The notes under the pieces were generated by a model. The model searched no databases and had not been told where the DNA came from. It saw only the letters and a list, made by a program, of their open reading frames with translations. A DNA stretch of 64,000 bases, from assembly GCF_002482975.1 (NCBI RefSeq), contig NZ_DLHA01000029.1:36624-100623 (forward strand). The letters are read 5' to 3'. Positions 24,093-32,221 of the stretch are shown here, piece after piece; within the stretch, counting starts at the first letter, position 1, and every line of letters starts with the position of its first letter. Source of the DNA: Flavobacterium sp. UBA7680 (lineage in GTDB: Bacteria; Bacteroidota; Bacteroidia; Flavobacteriales; Flavobacteriaceae). The translations under genes were made by a program, and so were the position numbers.

Positions 24093-25208
24093 ATGCAGGA
24101 AAATTGGTGGAAAATTAAATCTGATATCAACATTGATACGCCATTTTTAGCCGCTTACGAAGATCGTATCCGGTTTAATCTTGAACGCCTTATTGGTTCA
24201 GTAAATGGTGACACACAAAAATTAAGGCCTCATATTAAAACCCATAAAATTGGTGAAATTCTGGAGTTGTTTAAAATTTACAACATCAAAAAAATAAAAT
24301 GCGCCACAATTGCCGAAGCCGAACTTGCGGCAATTCACGAAATTCCAGATGTTTTTCTCGCCTATCAGCCTGTTGGAATTAAAAAAGAAAGATGGATTTC
24401 GTTAATTCAAAAATATCCGAATACTAATTTCTCAACAATTACAGACAATCTGGATTCGGCGAAAGCCTTAAATGAAATTGCTAAAGAAAATGATTTAAAA
24501 CTGAACATTTATCTGGATTTAAATACCGGAATGAACAGAACTGGGTTTTCAATTTCGCAAGATTGGACGAATTTAATTGATAAAATTATTAAATTAAAAA
24601 ACCTTCATTTTGAAGGAATCCATATTTACGACGGTCATTTAAAAGGCAGTGTCGAAGAACGAACGAATACGGCTTCAAATTCATTTTCTGAAATAAAAGA
24701 AAAAACAGAAGCAATCGAACAAAAATTGGGTTACGAATTAAAAATTGTTGCCGGTGGTTCTAATACTTTTCCATTTTATGCCACGCAGGAAAATGTTGAA
24801 TGCAGTCCGGGAACATTTGTTTTTTGGGATTCTAATTATCAGATTCATCTGCCTGAACAAAAATTCAAACCTGCTTTGGTTATCGTTGGAACCATAATTT
24901 CAAAACCAACAAATGCAACACTTTGTATAGATATTGGCTACAAAGCTGTTGCTTCAGAAAATCCAATTGAGAAACGATTAGTGATTTTAAATGATGAAAA
25001 CCTAATCCCAACATCACATTCTGAAGAACATTTGATTTTAGAAAATAAAGGGAAAAACGAGTATAAAATTGGCGATACTATTTATGCACTTCCATATCAC
25101 GTATGCCCTACCTGTGCACTTTACGATACAGTTCAGGTTGTAAATAAAGGACATCAAATTTGTGATCAATGGAAGGTTGCCGCCCGAAGCAGAGAAATTA
25201 ATATATAA
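24093..25208 (+). CDS. Fold-type III PLP enzyme of the D-threonine aldolase/D-serine dehydratase family
   Basis: The 371-residue protein has an N-terminal alanine-racemase-like barrel and a C-terminal D-serine-dehydratase-like domain. The PLP lysine is Lys49 in KLRPHIKTHK. The C-terminal metal site of the family is visible as ALPYHVCPTCALYDTV (His and Cys near residues 338-340). Known members are D-threonine aldolase, D-serine dehydratase and 3-hydroxyaspartate dehydratase. Here the neighbours (RidA, KDG kinase, KDPG aldolase) favour a dehydratase/deaminase acting on a 2-amino-2-deoxy-sugar acid such as D-glucosaminate, giving KDG. That substrate is inference. A simple D-amino acid aldolase remains possible. 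Confidence 0.88.
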   Translation: MQENWWKIKSDINIDTPFLAAYEDRIRFNLERLIGSVNGDTQKLRPHIKTHKIGEILELFKIYNIKKIKCATIAEAELAAIHEIPDVFLAYQPVGIKKERWISLIQKYPNTNFSTITDNLDSAKALNEIAKENDLKLNIYLDLNTGMNRTGFSISQDWTNLIDKIIKLKNLHFEGIHIYDGHLKGSVEERTNTASNSFSEIKEKTEAIEQKLGYELKIVAGGSNTFPFYATQENVECSPGTFVFWDSNYQIHLPEQKFKPALVIVGTIISKPTNATLCIDIGYKAVASENPIEKRLVILNDENLIPTSHSEEHLILENKGKNEYKIGDTIYALPYHVCPTCALYDTVQVVNKGHQICDQWKVAARSREINI

Positions 25209-25225
25209 AATTTAAGTCAAAATAT

Positions 25226-26296
25226 ATGTTTATAATAGACGCCCATTTAGACCTGAGCATGAATGCAATGGAATGGAACCGTGATTTAAGAAATGATGTT
25301 CCCACGCTGCGTAGTTTAGAAAAAGGAATGACGGACAAACCAGATCGCGAACGTGCGACAGTTTCGTTTCCTGATTTGCGACGCGGTAATATCGGAATTG
25401 TTGTGGCAACACAAATTGCAAGATTTGTAAAACCGGGCAGTATTATTCCGGGTTGGAATTCTCCTGAACAAGCTTGGGCACAAACGCAAGGGCAATTAAC
25501 TTGGTACAAAGCCATGGAAGAAGCTGGAGAAATAACACCAATTACTGATAAAAAATCACTCCAAAAACAACTTGATTTATGGAACGACGGTACTCCAAAC
25601 GATAAAAAACCTATTGGGTATATTTTGAGTTTAGAAGGCGCTGATTCTATAATTGATATTTCTTATTTAGAAAAAGCATACAATTACGGTTTACGAGCGA
25701 TTGGCCCTGCACATTACGGCCCCGGACGTTACGCAAACGGAACAGACGCAACCGGAAAAATGAATCAAAACGGTCTTGATTTATTAAAAGAAATGGAACG
25801 TTTGAATATTATTCTGGATGCAACGCATTTGTGCGACGATGCTTTTTGGCAGGCTTTAGATCATTATAACGGGCCGGTTTGGGCAAGTCATAACAATTGC
25901 AGAAGTTTGGTTGATCATAATCGTCAATACAGCGATGAAATGATAAAAGCTTTGATTTCTAGAGGAGCTGTTATTGGAGGCGCTTTAGATGCTTGGATGT
26001 TAGTTCCGAATTGGCAGAGAGGTATTTCGATGCCATTAAAAATGAATTGTGATTTAGAAACGGTTTTTAAACACATGGATCATATTTGCCAGCTTGCCGG
26101 AAATGCGAACCACATTGGTGTAGGTTCAGATTTAGACGGCGCTTTTGGTACAGAACAATCTCCGTATGATTTAAATACGATTGCTGACTTGCAAAAATTG
26201 GTTCTGATTTTTAAAAACCACGGATATTCTGATGAAGATTTAGATAAAATCTTTCACCAAAACTGGATCAACTTTTTAATGAAAAATTGGGATTAA
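25226..26296 (+). CDS. M19 (renal dipeptidase-type) metallohydrolase
   Basis: The 356-residue product is a TIM-barrel zinc enzyme of the membrane dipeptidase family. The HxD motif is IIDAHLDLSMNAME (His7, Asp9). Further metal or substrate ligands appear in SHNNCRSLVDHNRQYSDEM and GVGSDLDGAFG. There is no signal peptide, so it acts in the cytoplasm. M19 enzymes accept D-configured residues at the C-terminal position. In this cluster it might remove an acyl or aminoacyl group from a D-amino-sugar acid before the PLP enzyme acts. That is a guess from context, and a plain dipeptidase is the safer name. It ends 4 nt into the convergent regulator gene. Confidence 0.88.
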   Translation: MFIIDAHLDLSMNAMEWNRDLRNDVPTLRSLEKGMTDKPDRERATVSFPDLRRGNIGIVVATQIARFVKPGSIIPGWNSPEQAWAQTQGQLTWYKAMEEAGEITPITDKKSLQKQLDLWNDGTPNDKKPIGYILSLEGADSIIDISYLEKAYNYGLRAIGPAHYGPGRYANGTDATGKMNQNGLDLLKEMERLNIILDATHLCDDAFWQALDHYNGPVWASHNNCRSLVDHNRQYSDEMIKALISRGAVIGGALDAWMLVPNWQRGISMPLKMNCDLETVFKHMDHICQLAGNANHIGVGSDLDGAFGTEQSPYDLNTIADLQKLVLIFKNHGYSDEDLDKIFHQNWINFLMKNWD

Positions 26297-27069
26297 ATAA
26301 AAACTAAACTTGGAACTGCCTTCTTATACGATTGTAATTTTTCGTCGCTTGGATCAACTTCCGTCACAACGTAATCTACCTCAGATAAGTTGGCAATTTT
26401 CATTTTTAGAACCGTATCCAGTTTTTCAGAAATCGTAAGAATCGCTGTTTTTTCTGAAGCCTGAATCATTGCTTTTTTAACCTGAACCGTTTCCCAGTCA
26501 GAATCTGAGAAACCGCCTTCAATATCTAAAGCATTGGTTCCTAATATTAGTAAATCGACTTTAATATTAGCAAGCTGATTGTAAACATCGCCGCTCACAC
26601 ACATTTGGCTGTAGGATGAAATGCTGCCGCCAATCATGATAATTTTAACGTTGGGTTTATCCAAAAGTTCAACCGCAGATAAAACGGTAACCGTAAAAAT
26701 AGTTAAACTTAAATCATTAGGAATTAAACGAATGAATTCTCTAATTGTCGTTCCGCCGCCAATTAATAAAACCATTCCGTCATGAAGAAGGCCTAACGTT
26801 TTTTGCGCAATAATTTGTTTGGATTCGCCCGCATAAGTTTGATTAGAGGAAGAATGGTGATAGGCTTTTGTCATCGCCCCGCCTTTCACTTTAATCAATA
26901 AAGATTCTGACTCAAGTTCATTTATATCACGTCTTACAGTATCTTCTGAAACAAATAATTTAGCCGAAAGGGTTTCAAAACTTACACGAGTATGCAAGTT
27001 AATCTCTTTTAAAATAAGATTTTTACGTTCTTCTTTAGTGTAATTAACCACTTCATTATCATTATTCAT
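26293..27069 (-). CDS. DeoR/GlpR-family transcriptional regulator
   Basis: It has an N-terminal DeoR-type winged helix (VSFETLSAKLFVSEDTVRRD, recognition helix about residues 35-52) and a C-terminal phosphosugar-sensing domain (DGMVLLIGGGTTIREFIRLI, then ILGTNALDIEGGFSDSDWE). From ATG 27069 the length is 258 residues, normal for the family. An in-frame ATG at 27141 would add 24 unusual residues. A minus-strand -7 candidate TACATTTG (27092-27099) also lies between the two starts. It is divergent from the GH20 gene. Regulators of this family respond to phosphorylated sugars, so KDPG or a related intermediate is a likely effector. Confidence 0.9.
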   Translation of the reverse strand: MNNDNEVVNYTKEERKNLILKEINLHTRVSFETLSAKLFVSEDTVRRDINELESESLLIKVKGGAMTKAYHHSSSNQTYAGESKQIIAQKTLGLLHDGMVLLIGGGTTIREFIRLIPNDLSLTIFTVTVLSAVELLDKPNVKIIMIGGSISSYSQMCVSGDVYNQLANIKVDLLILGTNALDIEGGFSDSDWETVQVKKAMIQASEKTAILTISEKLDTVLKMKIANLSEVDYVVTEVDPSDEKLQSYKKAVPSLVFI

Positions 27070-27141
27070 GCAAATTCGTTTTTTGTAAGGACAAATGTAA
27101 ACAATAAATGCAATATTCTTGCGAAACAAATTATAACACAA

Positions 27142-27163
27142 CGTAATTAAAAAGTTAATTACG
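27142..27163. promoter_or_regulatory. Perfect palindrome in the deoR-GH20 divergent region
   Basis: Nine-bp arms CGTAATTAA (27142-27150) and TTAATTACG (27155-27163) with a 4-nt spacer. It lies between the regulator and the hexosaminidase promoters, about 75 nt upstream of the regulator start. It is a candidate autoregulatory operator, distinct from the TGCA motif nearby. Confidence 0.55.
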
Positions 27164-27196
27164 CTATTTTAAAGACATTTAAACGCCAATACCTTT

Positions 27197-27237
27197 TGCA
27201 AAAAAAATGCAGACTAATTTTACAAACCTTAAATTTG
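27197..27237 (+). promoter_or_regulatory. 15-nt motif and -7 element of the GH20 gene
   Basis: TGCAAAAAAAATGCA at 27197-27211 is identical to the two copies before susC. The -7 element TAAATTTG is at 27230-27237, 18 nt after the motif (19 nt in the susC promoter). The -7 lies inside the longest possible ORF, which shows that the ATG at 27208 cannot be the start and that 27261 is. Confidence 0.65.
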
Positions 27238-27260
27238 ATTCACAAAACAAAAAAGTAACC

Positions 27261-29564
27261 ATGCAAAAAAGTATATTTCTCTTTTTGATTTTCTGTTTTT
27301 CTTTCGGAAATGCACAAAGTACTTCAGATAATATTTCGATTATTCCCGCTCCCAATTTTTATAAATCAACCGGAGACAGCATTCGCATAAGCGGAAAAAT
27401 TAAAATTGTATTTGATAAAAATAAATACAGCGCAAAAGAATTGAAAACAGCACAGATTTTTGAGTCGGCTATAAACTCAAATACGTCAAATAAAAAAAGC
27501 AATATTGAAGTTTTGTTTATTGCCGAAAAACCATCTGCAGTTTCAAAAAAAGAGGCTTACAAAATCAATATTTCTTCCAAAAAAATAACCGTAACCGGAA
27601 GTGAAGAAGGATTATTCTATGCGGTTCAGAGTTTATTGCAGCTTTTGCCGAATCAACCCAAAAATCAGGAAGTAAAATTACCTTGCATTTCTATTGAAGA
27701 CCAGCCCAGATACGACTACCGCGGGCTTCACCTTGATGTTTGCCGTCATTTTTTCTCTGTTGATGTTATAAAAGATTTTATTGCACAAATGTCATGTTAT
27801 AAATTAAATAATTTCCATTGGCATTTAACAGATGATCAGGGCTGGAGAATTGAGATAAAAAAATATCCAAAACTGACCGAAGTCGGTTCGAAAAGAGCGC
27901 AGACTTTAGTAGGCAATAAATTTGAAAGATTTCCTTATTTTTTTGACGGAAATCCATACGGCGGTTTTTATACTCAGGAAGAAATTAAAGACATTGTAAA
28001 ATTTGCCGAAGACCATTATGTAAATATTATTCCCGAAATCGAAATGCCGGGTCATGCAACAGCGGCGGTAACAGCTTACCCAAATTTATCCTGTTTTCCG
28101 GATCGAAATTATAAAGTGGTAGAATCATGGGGCGTTTTTGAAGATATTTTTTGTGCCGGAAAAGAAGAAACTTTTACTTTTTTAGAAGATGTTCTAACTG
28201 AAGTTATGGCTTTATTTCCGAGTAAATACATTCATATTGGCGGAGACGAATGTCCAAAAGCAAGATGGAAAGAATGTCCGAATTGTCAAAAGAGAATTAA
28301 GGACTTAGGTTTAAAAAATGAACATGAATTACAAAGTTACCTCACAACCCGAATTGAGAAATTCTTAAACGCACACGGAAGACAAATTTTAGGCTGGGAC
28401 GAAATGCTGGAAGGCGGACTTGCTCCAAATGCAGCTGTGATGTCTTGGCGAGGTGAATCTGGCGGAATCAGCGCTGCAAGACAAAAACATTTTGTAATCA
28501 TGAATCCTGAACAGGTTTTATATTTAGATTACAATCAAGGTTATTCTCCACAGGAACCTTTAACAATTGGACGATTAACAACGGTTGAAAAAATCTACAA
28601 GTACAACCCAACTCCTGTAGACAGCTTAACGATTGAGGAGCAAAAATATATTATGGGCGTGCAGTCGAATCTTTGGTCTGAATATTTGATAAGTCCGGCG
28701 AAATTAAATTATATGATTTATCCGCGCGTATTTGCTTTGGCAGAAATTGCCTGGACAGAACCTCAGAATAAAAACTACAACAATTTTATTTTGAACAGAA
28801 TTCCGCATCATTTAGAAAAACTGGAAGCACAAAAAAGAATGTATAAAGTTCCAATTCCTTTTGGAGCCGAAGAAACAGCTTTAATTGGATCAAAATATAT
28901 TCTGGATTTAAAACCAACAATTAAAAACGGGCAGATTTTTTATACCATTGATGGTTATAATCCGGATGAAACGGCAGAACTTTATACTAAACCTGTAACG
29001 ATAAATATCCCAAAAGGCGAATTCCGAATTATAAAAACGGTTCAAATTAGCCCAAGCGGTAGAAAAAGTTCGATCAGTAAAATATTGGTTAGAAATCCAG
29101 AGCTGAAATCAGCTTTAGCGGTAAAACCAACAAAAAAAGGATTAAAATTTGATTATTTTACTGGAGCATTGTTTCAGCAGGTTCAGGATTTAGAATTGGC
29201 AAAACCTGTCAATTCCGGTATTTTTGAAGGCAAAATAAGCAGTGAAAGATGGAAATCGAAAATAGAGCGTTATATCGGCTTAAAATTCGACGGATACATC
29301 TTTATTCCAGAAACGGCAAATTATACAATTTCGACCCTTTCAGACGACGGATCGAAGCTTTTTATAGATAATGAATTAGTTGCAAATAACGATGGCATTC
29401 ATTGGCTCAATGAAGCTTACGGAGTGGTTAAACTTGAAAAAGGGTTTCATAAAATCAACATTGGTTATTTTGATCAAATTGGAGGAACTACTTTAACTTG
29501 TTTTATTCAGCAGGAAGGAAAAGAAAAACAGGAAATAAGTGCTTCGCAATTATATTACGAATAA
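27261..29564 (+). CDS. Secreted beta-N-acetylhexosaminidase, GH20, with PA14-like C-terminal domain
   Basis: Family GH20 removes terminal GlcNAc or GalNAc from glycans with substrate-assisted catalysis. From ATG 27261 the product has 767 residues: a signal peptide (QKSIFLFLIFCFSFGNAQS), a GH20b N-terminal domain, the catalytic barrel with YRGLHLDVCRHFF and HIGGDECPKARW (catalytic Asp-Glu pair about residues 329-330), then a beta-sandwich and a PA14-like module near the C-terminus (TISTLSDDGSKLFIDNE). It probably acts in the periplasm or at the surface on oligosaccharides. It faces away from the regulator gene and shares a motif with the susC promoter, so it belongs to the catabolic island. 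Confidence 0.94.
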   Translation: MQKSIFLFLIFCFSFGNAQSTSDNISIIPAPNFYKSTGDSIRISGKIKIVFDKNKYSAKELKTAQIFESAINSNTSNKKSNIEVLFIAEKPSAVSKKEAYKINISSKKITVTGSEEGLFYAVQSLLQLLPNQPKNQEVKLPCISIEDQPRYDYRGLHLDVCRHFFSVDVIKDFIAQMSCYKLNNFHWHLTDDQGWRIEIKKYPKLTEVGSKRAQTLVGNKFERFPYFFDGNPYGGFYTQEEIKDIVKFAEDHYVNIIPEIEMPGHATAAVTAYPNLSCFPDRNYKVVESWGVFEDIFCAGKEETFTFLEDVLTEVMALFPSKYIHIGGDECPKARWKECPNCQKRIKDLGLKNEHELQSYLTTRIEKFLNAHGRQILGWDEMLEGGLAPNAAVMSWRGESGGISAARQKHFVIMNPEQVLYLDYNQGYSPQEPLTIGRLTTVEKIYKYNPTPVDSLTIEEQKYIMGVQSNLWSEYLISPAKLNYMIYPRVFALAEIAWTEPQNKNYNNFILNRIPHHLEKLEAQKRMYKVPIPFGAEETALIGSKYILDLKPTIKNGQIFYTIDGYNPDETAELYTKPVTINIPKGEFRIIKTVQISPSGRKSSISKILVRNPELKSALAVKPTKKGLKFDYFTGALFQQVQDLELAKPVNSGIFEGKISSERWKSKIERYIGLKFDGYIFIPETANYTISTLSDDGSKLFIDNELVANNDGIHWLNEAYGVVKLEKGFHKINIGYFDQIGGTTLTCFIQQEGKEKQEISASQLYYE

Positions 29565-29570
29565 AACATA

Positions 29571-29605
29571 AAAAACGCATTCACTAACCAAATGAATGCG
29601 TTTTT
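29571..29605. terminator. Terminator after the GH20 gene
   Basis: Stem AAAAACGCATTCA/TGAATGCGTTTTT with a 9-nt loop, 6 nt after the stop. The same stem sequence is used in the terminators at 31053-31078 and 32163-32196. Confidence 0.88.
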
Positions 29606-29697
29606 ACTTTCTACTATTTATTAACTATTGCTCTTTATTTTTAGTGTTCGGTATTCCGTTTTCTCTCTTTTCTCTTTGTTCTTTTCTCTTTATTTTC

Positions 29698-30444
29698 TCA
29701 CTTAAAAACATCAAAAGCAACATCATAAGTTTTACCATCAAAAACTTCTCTCATTTCAAGTTTTGTACTGTTTAAATTGCTTATTTCTAATTCTACCTCG
29801 CCATCTTTATCTAAAACCCAAAGCGGGTATTTCAATTGAGTAATTATTATTTTAGTTTCTCCAGCATCTTTCCATTGCCATTTACCAAATTCCAGATAAC
29901 TTCCTTTGTTTTGAGAAGTAATGCTGAAATTGGTAAAACACGTTCCTGCTTTCGAAAAATTCACTAAACTGACCGTATCCTGAATTGGCTCTTTTTTGAT
30001 ACGTTTCCAGGTATTGTCACATAACAAATCTGTTTTGGGCGTACTGGTAAACTCAGCAGCTTTTACAACTTTTAGCTCATAAGTATACGTATCAGATCCT
30101 TCATATTTGATTGAAAACTTAATGTTGCTGGGATCGCTGTCGTCAAATTTCATTGAACCGAAATTAGAAAGCAATAAAATATCTGTATCTAAAACTTCAT
30201 AAGTGCCAAAAACAAAAATTTCGGCGTTCTTTTTTGACGTTTTACTGATTTCATTTTTTATGATGATATAGTTTCCGTTTTTATCAAACTCAACCGATTG
30301 GAATTCTGTTGAATTTTGCACTATCCATTTTTTACTGATGCTTTCTTTTTGGATATTTTCTTTTTCTGTATTTTCTTCCTGAGCGCAGGAAAACAAACTA
30401 ATTAATACTAATAAAGAAACTATTATTCGGATGGTTTTGTACAT
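29698..30444 (-). CDS. Lipocalin-like lipoprotein, function unknown
   Basis: The 248-residue product has a lipoprotein signal (IRIIVSLLVLISLFSCAQEE, Cys20). It contains two similar beta-rich halves. Each has a KKWIVQNSTEFQSVEFDKNG / NTWKRIKKEPIQDTVSLVNF type opening, as in lipocalin-like domains repeated in tandem. No catalytic residue is visible. It may bind a small hydrophobic ligand or simply be structural. It stands alone, and the gap before it carries the GH20 terminator. Confidence 0.75.
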   Translation of the reverse strand: MYKTIRIIVSLLVLISLFSCAQEENTEKENIQKESISKKWIVQNSTEFQSVEFDKNGNYIIIKNEISKTSKKNAEIFVFGTYEVLDTDILLLSNFGSMKFDDSDPSNIKFSIKYEGSDTYTYELKVVKAAEFTSTPKTDLLCDNTWKRIKKEPIQDTVSLVNFSKAGTCFTNFSITSQNKGSYLEFGKWQWKDAGETKIIITQLKYPLWVLDKDGEVELEISNLNSTKLEMREVFDGKTYDVAFDVFK

Positions 30445-30554
30445 TTTTAAATCTATTATAATAAGATCAAATTTATCGCGTCTTATTTAAACCTGCATCA
30501 CTATTTATAATGATTTAATAATTTGAAATCTCTTCATAAAAGATGTTTTATCTG

Positions 30555-30953
30555 CTAAAACTTCCGGATTATAATTTTCAGGACTTTTATTAAAACAGAA
30601 ACAAATATCAAAAAGGGTAAAAAATAACCAGGAAGTAAAAGTATGATCCAGCCATCTCCATTATGAGGTTTTCCATAGTGTCCGCAAATAAAAATCAGCA
30701 AGGTCCAAAAAAGAAATTGAGCCATCGACAGCAAAAACCAATGCAGTAAAAACTGCCAGTAATGATCTATAAAAAATGAAATCAAAAAGCTTATAATAAT
30801 GCTTCCGGCAAACACATAAGAACCATATTCAATTACAAATGATTCTGAAAAACCGCCAATAAAAAACAGCAGCAGAAACAAAATACAAGTAAACAGTAAT
30901 TGATAATACAAATAATTATCATTAGTAAAAAAAGGCATATTCATCGTAAACAT
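30555..30953 (-). CDS. Small integral membrane protein, unknown
   Basis: The 132-residue product is very hydrophobic with about four predicted membrane helices (about residues 15-38, 46-64, 70-92 and 105-128) and a short basic C-terminus (KIIIRKF). No family was recognised. Starts at Met1, Met4 or Met6 are equally possible. It has no signal peptide. The neighbours on both sides are envelope proteins of unknown role. Confidence 0.65.
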   Translation of the reverse strand: MFTMNMPFFTNDNYLYYQLLFTCILFLLLFFIGGFSESFVIEYGSYVFAGSIIISFLISFFIDHYWQFLLHWFLLSMAQFLFWTLLIFICGHYGKPHNGDGWIILLLPGYFLPFLIFVSVLIKVLKIIIRKF

Positions 30954-31052
30954 ATTTGTTCCTTTTACTGCTTTAAGAACAGTTGTTATAATGGAATCAA
31001 ATTTATTTTGAACGCTTTAATTACACATCACTATTTCTAATGAAATAAAAAA

Positions 31053-31078
31053 AACGCATTCAAATTAATGAATGCGTT
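31053..31078 (-). terminator. Terminator
   Basis: Stem AACGCATTCA/TGAATGCGTT, with a T8 run on the minus strand after it, placed 20 nt past the stop of the gene at 31098-32114. Confidence 0.85.
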
Positions 31079-31097
31079 CTTCTTTTATCTTAAAAAA

Positions 31098-32114
31098 TTA
31101 TTTACCGCTAATGGCTTTGCTAATTTTTTCAAAGTCATTATCCTTTAAATTATACGTTGCCGCTCCATAAAAATAATATACCGGATCGCCTGTTTTAGCA
31201 TTAACAACCTGCAAATATTTATTTGCATTCATGCTTACATATCTTAAATAATAAATCTCTTCATTATTTAAAATCTTCTTTTCTAAATCCTCATCTTTTA
31301 TAAATTCATACTTATATTTATAATCTTCTAAAAGTTCTTTAAGATCTTTTTCGTCTCTCTCTTTTTCTGATATTCTCCAAGGGCTAAACTCCAGTTTATA
31401 AGCTTCAGGAATATACAATGTATTATCTTTTAGATTTTTAATTTCGGGAGTAACAAAATCGTCATAAAGTCCGATGTTTTCTCCTTTAGTAAGCATTTTA
31501 TTTATTTGCTGAAAGTAGTTTTTCAGCATTCCTAAATTGGTATTTGTAAACGATTTTTCGGTATACATTCTATCATAAAGAAGACTTGCTTTTTCATCTG
31601 ATCTTGCAACCATTGCATCTGCTAAAAATTTAGAATTAACAGAAAGCGGGGCTCTTGCAACAAACGATAAATTTTCATTAAAAAGACTTTTCAGTTTTCT
31701 GCTATACTTTTTATCATCTGATTTAAGCTTTGCAAAACCTTTCTCAAATTTTTCCTGATCTAAAAGTTGTATTCCAAAGTTAGTATGAACATAAACAGTA
31801 CCTTTTCCTGTTACTCTTATATCTCCAAAAAGCTCTGCAAATGAATAGGCATCGTCAGCATAACCTGTTATATTAAAATCTTTAAACTCAACTAATTTGT
31901 AAGGAGTTACAGTCCAGACTTCTTTTAAAATTTTTTCGTAATCTTCTTTTTGATTTATTTGAGGCAGTACAAAAATGGTAGTTGTAGCCTTAAATTTTTC
32001 TAACTCTCCTTTTTCAAATTTTTCGTTTGCTCCTCTGTCAGACGGAGAAACCGAAACCTGAGAATAGTTTTTAACGCTGAAAACCAGCATTACAAATAGT
32101 AAAATTCTTTTCAT
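31098..32114 (-). CDS. Secreted protein of unknown function
   Basis: From the ATG at 32114 the product is 338 residues with a signal peptide (KRILLFVMLVFSVKNYSQ). The upstream in-frame ATG at 32177 would put 21 polar residues before the signal, and it lies in the sdhB terminator, so it is rejected. The body is rich in Lys, Asp and Phe, with SYKIH-free helical stretches such as KGFAKLKSDDKKYSRKLKSL and a C-terminal segment YYLRYVSMNANKYLQVVNAK. No domain was recognised. It is flanked by two terminators with the same stem and is a single-gene transcript. Confidence 0.78.
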   Translation of the reverse strand: MKRILLFVMLVFSVKNYSQVSVSPSDRGANEKFEKGELEKFKATTTIFVLPQINQKEDYEKILKEVWTVTPYKLVEFKDFNITGYADDAYSFAELFGDIRVTGKGTVYVHTNFGIQLLDQEKFEKGFAKLKSDDKKYSRKLKSLFNENLSFVARAPLSVNSKFLADAMVARSDEKASLLYDRMYTEKSFTNTNLGMLKNYFQQINKMLTKGENIGLYDDFVTPEIKNLKDNTLYIPEAYKLEFSPWRISEKERDEKDLKELLEDYKYKYEFIKDEDLEKKILNNEEIYYLRYVSMNANKYLQVVNAKTGDPVYYFYGAATYNLKDNDFEKISKAISGK

Positions 32115-32162
32115 TAAATGATTTTGTTTTTGGTTATTATTTATGGAATAAATGTAGTACAA

Positions 32163-32196
32163 AAAAAACGCATTCAAATTAATGAATGCGTTTTTT
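32163..32196. terminator. Bidirectional terminator after sdhB
   Basis: Stem AAAAAACGCATTCA/TGAATGCGTTTTTT with A8 and T6 runs at the two ends, 26 nt past the sdhB stop on the minus strand. It shields the next gene on the left from sdhB read-through. Confidence 0.88.
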
Positions 32197-32221
32197 AAAT
32201 ATACTAAATTGTTGTATTCTC

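Noticed and set aside
27207..27260. Longer start for the GH20 gene
   Set aside because: The -7 box at 27230-27237 lies inside the extension, and the signal peptide begins at 27261.
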